In this document: positions 1 to 6,390 of the stretch, piece by piece
How positions within the stretch are numbered: the stretch's first letter is position 1
Layout of the letters: each line of letters opens with the position of its first letter
Source of the DNA: Bacillota bacterium
Lineage (GTDB): Bacteria > Bacillota > Clostridia > Lachnospirales > Lachnospiraceae
Reading direction: 5' to 3'
DNA length: 13,089 nt
Assembly (NCBI GenBank): GCA_017861355.1
Contig: JAGFXQ010000065.1
Coordinates: 1-13,089 of the forward strand
Notes under the pieces: generated by a model
The model's database searches: none
Seen by the model: only the letters and a program-made list of their open reading frames with translations
What the model was told of the DNA's origin: nothing
Made by a program: the position numbers and the translations under genes

Positions 1-10
1 TTTTTATTAA

Positions 11-37
11 GCAAAATTAAGCGAAGCATAATTTTGC
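11..37. repeat. Perfect 9-bp inverted repeat with a GCGAAGC tip
   Basis: GCAAAATTA (11-19) is the exact reverse complement of TAATTTTGC (29-37). The 9-nt loop contains GCGAAGC (21-27), which can itself close as two G-C pairs around a GAA loop. No T-run follows on the + strand, so it does not look like a terminator in that direction. It lies directly before the palindrome array and may be a diverged outer member of the same structured region. Its role is unknown. Confidence 0.6.
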
Positions 38-41
38 GATG

Positions 42-211
42 ACAAATGAAAATCTGATTTTTGATTTTCATTTGTAGAGGTTGATGACAAATGAAAATCT
101 GATTTTGTTTTTCATTTGTAGAGGTTGATGACAAATGAAAATCCGTTTTCGATTTTCATTTATAGAGGTATTTGATGACAAATGAAAATCGTGATTTTGA
201 TTTTCATTTGT
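42..211. repeat. Array of four tandem imperfect palindromes
   Basis: Four units begin with the same left arm, ACAAATGAAAATC, at 42, 87, 131 and 178, giving periods of 45, 44 and 47. The matching right arms, GATTTTCATTTGT or close variants, end at 75, 119, 163 and 211. Units 1 and 4 form perfect 13-bp stems with 8-nt loops. Unit 2 forms an 11-bp stem, and unit 3 has one mismatch near the base. The units are separated by a conserved TAGAGG-type linker and a GATG lead-in. Because all left arms are identical, arms from different units could also pair with each other. The array lies just before a strong terminator, so it may be a 3' UTR structure or a dispersed intergenic repeat family. No function is assigned. 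Confidence 0.85.
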
Positions 212-235
212 AGAGATTTTTGATCAAGATTTACA

Positions 236-302
236 GAAAGCTATCTATCTTATGTATGGGAAGTTTCACTCTGATACATAGCATAGATAGCTTTCTTTTT
301 TT
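236..302 (+). terminator. Long-stem intrinsic terminator
   Basis: GAAAGCTATCTAT (236-248) pairs perfectly with ATAGATAGCTTTC (283-295). After a 2-nt internal mismatch the stem continues with TATGTAT (251-257) against ATACATA (274-280), leaving a 16-nt apical loop. Seven T residues follow at 296-302. This is a typical Rho-independent terminator. It most likely ends a transcript that enters from left of the window and insulates it from yqfC. Confidence 0.85.
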
Positions 303-331
303 ATCATCCTTTGGCCTCTCAAAATATCATT

Positions 332-408
332 TTGTCGTATCATGTAAGATTGCTTTATATAGTCTACAAATTCTGATATTTTCATATATTGCATATCCGT
401 CATATGGA
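332..408 (+). promoter_or_regulatory. Possible promoter zone upstream of yqfC
   Basis: After the terminator at 302 a new promoter is expected before yqfC, but neither candidate is strong. One is sigma-A-like: TTGTCG (332-337), 17 nt, then TTATAT (355-360). The other is sigma-E-like: TTCATAT (381-387), 13 nt, then CATATGGA (401-408), loosely resembling the mother-cell consensus. Bacillus yqfC and yqfD are sporulation genes, which favours the second on general grounds. Both are inferences from weak motif matches. Confidence 0.2.
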
Positions 409-431
409 GTTGTTATTAAGGGAGGTAATAT

Positions 432-797
432 ATGAAAGATCGTATGAAATCATCCCATAGTAAGTTCAAAAAGGATGCGAAAAATACACTCTATGCCGGT
501 TTGGAGCAAAAAAAGATTAAAAAAAATGAAGACCGGTCAACCTTTCTGGAGAAAATATCAAATCAAATTGGTCTGTCGGCAGATATCTTAGCAGGAGCTC
601 CAATTATTACAGCAACCGGGCGCAATGAGCTCTGTATTGAAAACTATAAAGGTATTATCGAATATAATGGGAATTTGATCAAAGTTCAGACAAAGCAATG
701 TAAGGTATGTATAGAGGGAAAACAGTTGAATATTTTATATTTTACCGAGGATGAGATGAGAGTTACCGGCTTTATACATACGATTTACTACCAATGA
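432..797 (+). CDS. yqfC: YqfC-family sporulation protein
   Basis: This small protein of 121 residues belongs to the YqfC/YabP-type sporulation family. Its molecular function is not established, but it is genetically tied to YqfD. The family core runs from about residue 54 to the end. It contains the GAPIITATGRNELCIENYKGI region, a beta-rich stretch with two cysteines (KQCKVCIEG), and a closing ILYFTEDEMRVTGFI segment. The first 50 or so residues are lysine-rich and hydrophilic, making the protein somewhat longer than my recollection of the family (about 95 residues). The start ATG is well placed behind GGGAGG (420-425). It is the first gene of the unit that continues through yqfD and phoH. 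Family assignment is by recognition and is fairly secure; the N-terminal extension is read directly. Confidence 0.88.
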   Translation: MKDRMKSSHSKFKKDAKNTLYAGLEQKKIKKNEDRSTFLEKISNQIGLSADILAGAPIITATGRNELCIENYKGIIEYNGNLIKVQTKQCKVCIEGKQLNILYFTEDEMRVTGFIHTIYYQ

Positions 798-802
798 TGA
801 GA

Positions 803-843
803 TAGATAATTGCATGACCCCAAATTTTGCTCGCAATTATCTA
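803..843 (+). other. Intergenic hairpin between yqfC and yqfD
   Basis: TAGATAATTGC (803-813) is the perfect reverse complement of GCAATTATCTA (833-843), giving an 11-bp stem and a 19-nt loop. It begins 5 nt after the yqfC stop codon and ends 24 nt before the yqfD ribosome binding site. No T-run follows, so it is not an intrinsic terminator. It could affect mRNA stability or relative expression of the two genes; this is inference. Confidence 0.55.
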
Positions 844-881
844 ACCAATTATGGGACATAAGGAGAATAGGAGGGAAACCT

Positions 882-2123
882 ATGCTAATGAAACTTCTGA
901 ACTGGATCAGAGGAATTCTGTGTATACATATTCAAGGTATTGCACCGGAACGATTTGTGAATCTTTGCTGTAATAAAAAAATATTTATCTGGGATCTTAA
1001 GAAAGTGAACGACGGATATCAATTTCATATTCTGGCGAAGAATTATAAGAAGCTGAAACCAATCGCGAGGAAAACCAAGATTGTTCCCAAAATAATCAAG
1101 AAAACCGGATTGGTATTTATTCTTCATCGATATAAAAAAAGAACCGGTTTCTTCGCCGGTTTCATCCTCTGTATGTGTCTGGTTTACATCTTTTCCTTAT
1201 TCATCTGGGATATTAGTATCCTGGGTGGTTCAAAATATACATCACAAGCGATGGTTAAATTCCTGAATGGAAATGATGTATATACCGGTGTCAAGAAGGA
1301 GAAGGTGGACTGTCAGGAGATTGAAGAGACAATCCGGTTGACCTATAAGGATATCGGCTGGGTATCGGCAGAGATTAGAGGAACTCGACTGATAATTAAG
1401 CTCACTGAGACAAATATGCCGGCTCCCGCAAAGATTGCAATTGACCCAAGTCATATGGTTGCAACAAAAGATGCGATTATTAAAACCATTATTACGCGAA
1501 GTGGTACTCCAATGGTTCAGGAAGGCGATGTCGTAAAGAAGGGTGATGTTCTGGTATCCGGGATCATTACAGTAATGGGCGATTTTGATGAGGTTATCAA
1601 TAAGGAGCCGATTGTGGCGGATGCAGATATCCGTTGCAGTACATATTATGATTATAATAAAAGATTCTCGATGAATTATATCGACAAAAAATACTCCGGA
1701 AAAGTGAAGAAAGGCTATTATTTTACCTTCTTCGGGAAAAAATTATTTTTATATAATCCTAGTAATTCCTATAGCTTATATGATATAATTGTAAACGAAA
1801 AAACGCTCCATATTACGGATAGTTTTTATCTTCCCTTCCAATTTGGTGAGATTAATACGAGGGAATATGTGGAAGAAAAGCGAACCTATACACAGGAAGA
1901 AGCTTATTCAATCAGTGAAGCCCGTTTAAAAAGATATTTAGCTCGATTAATTCAGAATGATGTTTTGATAACTGAGAATAATGTTAATATAACGATAGAA
2001 AATAATCAATGTATTGCTCAGGGCAGAATATTTGTGGAAGAACCTGCCTGGGAATATAAAACAATACAGGAAAATGAGTGGAGGATAGAACCAGCGGATG
2101 AGCATAATGGAGACAATCATTGA
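882..2123 (+). CDS. yqfD: Sporulation protein YqfD
   Basis: This is a membrane-anchored sporulation protein of 413 residues, close to the family's usual 380-410. An N-terminal cytoplasmic part (about 1-85) includes the GIAPERFVNLC segment. A single strongly hydrophobic span follows at about residues 88-112 (RTGFFAGFILCMCLVYIFS). The remainder is a long extracytoplasmic region with a VRKGDVLVSG-like turn (here VVKKGDVLVSGI). The reading frame is open further upstream to 810, but ATG 882 is chosen because ATAGGAGGG (867-875) lies 6 nt before it; ATG 888 is an alternative. The 3' end overlaps the phoH start by 26 nt, suggesting coupled translation. In Bacillus the yqfC-yqfD-phoH order is the same. 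The biochemical role is unknown. Confidence 0.9.
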   Translation: MLMKLLNWIRGILCIHIQGIAPERFVNLCCNKKIFIWDLKKVNDGYQFHILAKNYKKLKPIARKTKIVPKIIKKTGLVFILHRYKKRTGFFAGFILCMCLVYIFSLFIWDISILGGSKYTSQAMVKFLNGNDVYTGVKKEKVDCQEIEETIRLTYKDIGWVSAEIRGTRLIIKLTETNMPAPAKIAIDPSHMVATKDAIIKTIITRSGTPMVQEGDVVKKGDVLVSGIITVMGDFDEVINKEPIVADADIRCSTYYDYNKRFSMNYIDKKYSGKVKKGYYFTFFGKKLFLYNPSNSYSLYDIIVNEKTLHITDSFYLPFQFGEINTREYVEEKRTYTQEEAYSISEARLKRYLARLIQNDVLITENNVNITIENNQCIAQGRIFVEEPAWEYKTIQENEWRIEPADEHNGDNH

Positions 2124-3159
2124 TATCCCCGCAGAACATGAGAAAAATGTATTCGGTGGATTTGACGCATATGTAAAGATTATTGAAAGAGCCTTTAATG
2201 TAACGATTATTGCCAGAAACGGTGAGATTAAGGTAGTAGGAGCAGCAGAGGATGTAACAAAAGCAAAGAGTGTATTTATGCAGTTGTTAGAGCTTAGTAA
2301 AAGAGGGAATCAGATTACGGAGCAGAATGTAAATTACGCTATTTCTCTTGGCTTTGAGGATAAGGAAAGAGAAATCGTAGAAATTGATAAGGATTTAATC
2401 TGTCATACCATCAGTGGAAAACCGATTAAACCGAAGACCATCGGTCAGAAGTCTTATGTAGACCTGATCCGTAAGAAGATGATTGTCTTTGGCGTTGGTC
2501 CCGCAGGAACCGGTAAGACTTATCTGGCGATGGCGATGGGAATTACAGCCTTTAAGAATGATGAAGTTAGTAAGATCATATTAACCCGTCCGGCAATCGA
2601 AGCAGGAGAGAAGTTGGGCTTTCTTCCCGGAGATCTCCAAAGCAAGGTTGACCCTTATCTGCGTCCCTTATATGATGCGTTGTATCAGATTATGGGACCG
2701 GAAGCATATCTGAAGAATACGGAAAAAGGCTTAATCGAGGTTGCTCCGCTTGCCTATATGCGTGGAAGAACCTTGGAAAATGCATTTATCATTCTGGATG
2801 AAGCGCAGAATACGACTCCGGCTCAGATGAAGATGTTTCTTACCAGAATTGGTTTTGGTTCAAAGGTGGTCATTACAGGAGATCAGACGCAGAAGGACCT
2901 CCCGCTGGGACAAAAGTCCGGTCTGGATGTTGCTTTAAAGGTACTCGGTAAAATTGATGATATCGGTTTTAGTTATCTTACCAGCCAGGATGTTGTCCGT
3001 CATCCTCTGGTTCAAAAGATAGTAAAGGCATATGATAGCTATGAAGAAAAGCAGAAGCGGTTTGAGACTCAGAATCTTGAGAAGGAAAAGCACAAAAGAA
3101 TAGGGCACATCAACTATAAATCCGAGAAGATCAGGGGAAACCGAGATGAGAGCAGATAA
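2098..3159 (+). CDS. phoH: PhoH family ATPase
   Basis: This is a cytoplasmic P-loop ATPase of the PhoH/YqfE-type family (COG1702), 353 residues, thought to act in RNA metabolism. The N-terminal 70 or so residues resemble a KH-like nucleic-acid-binding region. The Walker A motif GPAGTGKT is at residues 134-141, and Walker B ILDEAQ is at 232-237. The TRPAIEAGEKLGFLPGD and MRGRTLENAFI segments are typical of the family, as is GDQTQKDLP. A charged tail of about 35 residues follows the ATPase core. ATG 2098 is preceded by GGAGG at 2080-2084 (13 nt away), and ATG 2107 is a less likely alternative. The gene overlaps yqfD by 26 nt and the next gene by 14 nt. Its place next to ybeY, an rRNA-processing endonuclease gene, fits a role in RNA. 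Confidence 0.95.
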   Translation: MSIMETIIDIPAEHEKNVFGGFDAYVKIIERAFNVTIIARNGEIKVVGAAEDVTKAKSVFMQLLELSKRGNQITEQNVNYAISLGFEDKEREIVEIDKDLICHTISGKPIKPKTIGQKSYVDLIRKKMIVFGVGPAGTGKTYLAMAMGITAFKNDEVSKIILTRPAIEAGEKLGFLPGDLQSKVDPYLRPLYDALYQIMGPEAYLKNTEKGLIEVAPLAYMRGRTLENAFIILDEAQNTTPAQMKMFLTRIGFGSKVVITGDQTQKDLPLGQKSGLDVALKVLGKIDDIGFSYLTSQDVVRHPLVQKIVKAYDSYEEKQKRFETQNLEKEKHKRIGHINYKSEKIRGNRDESR

Positions 3160-4567
3160 GAATAGCAATGGTTCCGATATGGATGTTATAATAAATACAG
3201 CAAAAAACCCGGAAGACAAGGATAGAAAACCACAAAATTCTATCCTTATTACCATATTGCCCATCTTGTCCATGATTGCGGCGATTGTACCCGGAATATG
3301 GTTTAAGACCCCCGGTGTCGAGATTGCAAAGGTGGCAATATTGACCATGATTTTAACAACTGTGGCAACCTTTTACATTCGTTTGAATCTTGATTCGATC
3401 TTAGAGAAAAAGTTGGCGAAAACCGTAATCACCTTAAGTTACCTTTTCTCAATCATACTGCTTTTAATCGTTCCGGAACCTTCGTTATATTGTTTTTGGA
3501 TGCTGGGCGGTTTATTGGTCGCGATGGTAATTGATAATAAACTGGGCTTACTGTTTCATTTCAGCTTAGCCTTTGTGATGGGCATCAGCTTGCATTTGCA
3601 GCCGGAGATTATGATACACACTTTAATCATTGGTATCATAATGAATCTATTATCCGGTGCACTCAGATCCACTTCTACCGTGATTTATGCTACGATTATT
3701 GTATTATCAACCAATGTCACTATATCCTTTGTGATCAATAATTTTATCTTTGATACTAAGGTGAATTATAATTACCTGTTTTCCTTGTTCAGTATCTTAG
3801 TAGTTATCATCGCTGCATTTTTGCTAAACCTTCTCTACGAGCGGATTACCGGCAGAAGTAGGATGAATGACAATGAGACAGAGCAACCGGTTCTAAATTC
3901 CACAGATACAATACAAGCGGATCGAACTATAGTTAATCCGCAAATAGAGACAATTCTTAGTACACAGAGCCTTCTTTCTGAAATAGAGGAAACCGAAAAG
4001 GAATTACCATCGTCTATGGAAGAGGAGGATAGCTCCAACCTTGACCGGATCATTGGAACAAGTTCCAGCTATGAAGTGCTGTGTTCCCCTTCGAATGAGT
4101 TGTTAATGCAGCTAAAGCAATATTCTGAGATTCTGTATGCTCATTCGCTACGTATCGCAGATCTATCTGAGCGGGCAGCAAAGCTGATCGGAGCACAAGA
4201 GCAGATAGCCAAGGCCGGTGGTTTATATCACGAGATCGGTAAGCTGAAGGGTAAGAATTACATTGAAGAAGGCTTGATCATAGCAGAAGATTATGCATTT
4301 CCTAAGGAAGTCAAAGCAATACTCAGAGAGCATAACATCAAGTATGATAGACCAAACTCAGTAGAAGCAGCAATCGTTATGTTATCAGATAGTGTAGTAT
4401 CAACCATCGAATACATAGAGAAGACGGAAGAGAACAAATTCACTACCAACAAGATTATTGATAACATCTTTCAAATGCGAATGGAGAAAGGAACTTTTGA
4501 TGGTACAGGGCTTTCTTTAAAGGACTTTAAGCTTCTTAAGGATTTCTATCAGAAGGAGTTTAAATAA
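3146..4567 (+). CDS. Short membrane HD-domain protein in the yqfF/pgpH position, metal site altered
   Basis: A 473-residue membrane protein with a C-terminal HD-superfamily domain occupies the slot where Bacillota usually carry yqfF/pgpH, a 7TM-HD c-di-AMP phosphodiesterase of about 700 residues. Residues 31-234 hold about seven or eight hydrophobic segments. They are followed by an acidic, serine-rich linker (237-305) and the HD region (about 318-470). The large extracellular 7TMR-HDED domain between the first and second membrane spans is absent. In the HD region H333 is kept, but the signature HD is H362-E363 (YHEIGK). The expected histidine pair is H396-N397 (REHN), and the segment carrying the intervening histidine seems deleted; D415 (LSDS) remains. 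Metal binding may therefore be altered or lost. The start at ATG 3146 follows AGGGGA (3133-3138) and overlaps phoH. The family link is confident; phosphodiesterase activity is doubtful. Confidence 0.85.
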   Translation: MRADKNSNGSDMDVIINTAKNPEDKDRKPQNSILITILPILSMIAAIVPGIWFKTPGVEIAKVAILTMILTTVATFYIRLNLDSILEKKLAKTVITLSYLFSIILLLIVPEPSLYCFWMLGGLLVAMVIDNKLGLLFHFSLAFVMGISLHLQPEIMIHTLIIGIIMNLLSGALRSTSTVIYATIIVLSTNVTISFVINNFIFDTKVNYNYLFSLFSILVVIIAAFLLNLLYERITGRSRMNDNETEQPVLNSTDTIQADRTIVNPQIETILSTQSLLSEIEETEKELPSSMEEEDSSNLDRIIGTSSSYEVLCSPSNELLMQLKQYSEILYAHSLRIADLSERAAKLIGAQEQIAKAGGLYHEIGKLKGKNYIEEGLIIAEDYAFPKEVKAILREHNIKYDRPNSVEAAIVMLSDSVVSTIEYIEKTEENKFTTNKIIDNIFQMRMEKGTFDGTGLSLKDFKLLKDFYQKEFK

Positions 4568-4606
4568 ACGGAGCTAAGCGGCCATCGGGATTGGATGAAA
4601 TGAATT

Positions 4607-5104
4607 ATGACAATTAATTTTGATTATGAAGTAACAAGACAATTTGATTTTGATTTTGAAGCCATGGAAAAGAAAGTGGTCGAAGCTTGTCTCGATTATG
4701 TGGAATGCCCTTATGAGGTTGAGGTGAGCATCTTATTGACCGATAATGAACAGATCAGACTAATCAATCAGGAATTCCGCGAAATTGATGCCCCAACGGA
4801 TGTACTGTCATTTCCGGTGATTGAGTATGAGGTCCCCGGTGATTTCTCTGACCTGGAAGATATGGTTGCAGAATATTTTCATCCGGAGAGTGGGGAACTG
4901 TTATTAGGAGACATCGTTCTATCCATCGACCAGGCAGAAGAACAGGCAACAGAATATGGTCATTCTTTGCTCCGCGAGTTAGCATTCTTAACCGCACACA
5001 GCATGTTCCATCTCTTTGGTTATGACCATATGGAGGAGGACGAACGCAAGGTGATGGAGGAAAAACAAAAGGAAGTGTTGGACAAGCTGCAGATTCTTAG
5101 ATAA
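4607..5104 (+). CDS. ybeY: Endoribonuclease YbeY (rRNA maturation factor)
   Basis: YbeY is a zinc-dependent single-strand endoribonuclease that acts in 16S rRNA 3'-end maturation and ribosome quality control in the cytoplasm. The 165-residue protein has the full family layout. The conserved NQEFREIDAPTDVLSFP stretch includes the invariant arginine. It is followed by LLGDIVLS, and then the three-histidine zinc motif HSMFHLFGYDH, with H131, H135 and H141 all present. An acidic insertion (VPGDFSDLEDMVAEYFHPESGE) between these blocks is common in clostridial homologues. The ribosome binding site is modest (GGATGA at 4593-4598, 8 nt before the ATG). The gene follows the HD gene by 39 nt and precedes the DUF3048 gene by 35 nt, consistent with one operon. 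The assignment is secure. Confidence 0.96.
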   Translation: MTINFDYEVTRQFDFDFEAMEKKVVEACLDYVECPYEVEVSILLTDNEQIRLINQEFREIDAPTDVLSFPVIEYEVPGDFSDLEDMVAEYFHPESGELLLGDIVLSIDQAEEQATEYGHSLLRELAFLTAHSMFHLFGYDHMEEDERKVMEEKQKEVLDKLQILR

Positions 5105-5139
5105 CGACACGAAATCATGACGAAAGGTATGAAGTATAC

Positions 5140-6267
5140 ATGAAAAAATTAATTTATTATGTACTTATGATACTTACGATGCTGTTTCTGATCGGATGCA
5201 AGAAAGATAGCGGATATAATGGGAGTGTAGTTCAGGATTACCAAAAGCAATACGATGAGAATAATAAGGATTCAGAAGAGACAGGCGTTACTCCTGAGGC
5301 AGAAGCAAGTGTAACTCCAACGATATCACCGGAGAACGCAAGCCATGAAGGAATGATGCAAAGCTACATAAGCGGACTATGGGTGCCGGAAGAAGTCGGA
5401 ACGAAACGCCCCTATGCGTTTCAATTCAGTAATTTTAAGACAGTATCTAACCAATGGGGAATCAGCCAGGCAGATATCGTCTATGAGTGCATTGTAGAAG
5501 GCGGAATTACAAGGCTTTTGGGGATTGGTGAGAATTATAGCGGAGACCGAATCGGTTCCACTCGCAGCTCCAGACATTACTTTGTGAGCATCGCGGATGA
5601 ATATGATGCAATCTATATTCATTACGGTAAGACAAAGTATGCAACTGCAAAGATCAAGGCATTGGGAATTGATAATCTGGACGGCGAGACCGGAATAGGA
5701 ACCACGGTATTCTACCGTGATAAGTCAATGAAGGCCCCACATAATGCATTTGCCTCACTGAACGGTATCTTAAAAGGGATTAAGCAGAAGGGTTATGAGA
5801 CAAAATACGAACAGGACTTTGATCCGCATTATTCCTTTTATGAAGAGGATACGGACTTAACCTCAGATACTGCAGTAAATAAGATTTCCTTGAAATTCTC
5901 GGCCTATACGACGCCTTATTTTGAATATGATGCGAAGGATAAGTTATATAATCGTTTCCAGTTCGGAGGAGCCCATAAGGATTCCAACACCGGTAAGCAA
6001 CTACAATTTAAGAATATTATTGTCCAATTTGTTAAGGAATGGGACATCGATCATAATGACTATCAGACGATGGATATTGAGAATGCCAGTGGTTCCGGTT
6101 ATTATATAACCAATGGCAGGATGATCAAGATTAATTGGAAGAAGAACGAAGCAAAGCGCTTCATGCGCTATTATAATGAAGATGGGGAAGAGCTTACCCT
6201 TAACCCCGGAAAGACCTACATAACTCTGTTTCCAAGAGACCGTGTAGATGATATTGTCATAAAATAG
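5140..6267 (+). CDS. DUF3048 (YerB-like) lipoprotein
   Basis: This is a predicted lipoprotein of 375 residues with DUF3048 domains, related to Bacillus YerB; its function is not established. A short basic N-terminus and hydrophobic core end in the lipobox LIGC with the lipidated cysteine at residue 20. A low-complexity linker rich in Glu, Thr, Pro and Ser follows to about residue 70, placing the domain away from the membrane. The DUF3048 N-terminal domain begins near RPYAFQFSN. It includes QADIVYECIVEGGITRLLGI and the IGSTRSSRHYF motif, and the C-terminal domain ends in NPGKTYITLFPRD. A weak AAAGG at 5123-5127 precedes the ATG by 12 nt. The protein sits 35 nt after ybeY, where Bacillus has dgkA-cdd-era. 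An envelope-surface role is inferred from the lipobox only. Confidence 0.9.
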   Translation: MKKLIYYVLMILTMLFLIGCKKDSGYNGSVVQDYQKQYDENNKDSEETGVTPEAEASVTPTISPENASHEGMMQSYISGLWVPEEVGTKRPYAFQFSNFKTVSNQWGISQADIVYECIVEGGITRLLGIGENYSGDRIGSTRSSRHYFVSIADEYDAIYIHYGKTKYATAKIKALGIDNLDGETGIGTTVFYRDKSMKAPHNAFASLNGILKGIKQKGYETKYEQDFDPHYSFYEEDTDLTSDTAVNKISLKFSAYTTPYFEYDAKDKLYNRFQFGGAHKDSNTGKQLQFKNIIVQFVKEWDIDHNDYQTMDIENASGSGYYITNGRMIKINWKKNEAKRFMRYYNEDGEELTLNPGKTYITLFPRDRVDDIVIK

Positions 6268-6390
6268 CAGGAGATGTAGTCATTCAATTAAGTAGAAGAT
6301 AACTAAGACAATATATATTTCGGTTACGACAAAAGAAAGATTCCTAAGTTGATAAATGTATGTTTGCTGTTAGGAAAAAGGAGAAGCGAT

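Noticed and set aside
42..211. CRISPR array interpretation of the tandem repeats.
   Set aside because: The repeats are long palindromes with short, similar linkers and no unique spacers of constant length, and no cas genes are present.
220..435. A 71-codon reading frame before yqfC.
   Set aside because: It starts at a TTG with no ribosome binding site, runs through the whole terminator hairpin and T-run, and has no recognisable family features.
810..881. N-terminal extension of yqfD to a TTG at 810.
   Set aside because: The start lies inside the intergenic hairpin without a ribosome binding site, while ATG 882 has an ideal one and begins the family's conserved part.
2935..3348. A 137-codon minus-strand frame across the phoH/HD gene junction.
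   Set aside because: It is antisense to two well-supported genes; its hydrophobic look mirrors the codons of the opposite strand, and no independent start signal is evident.
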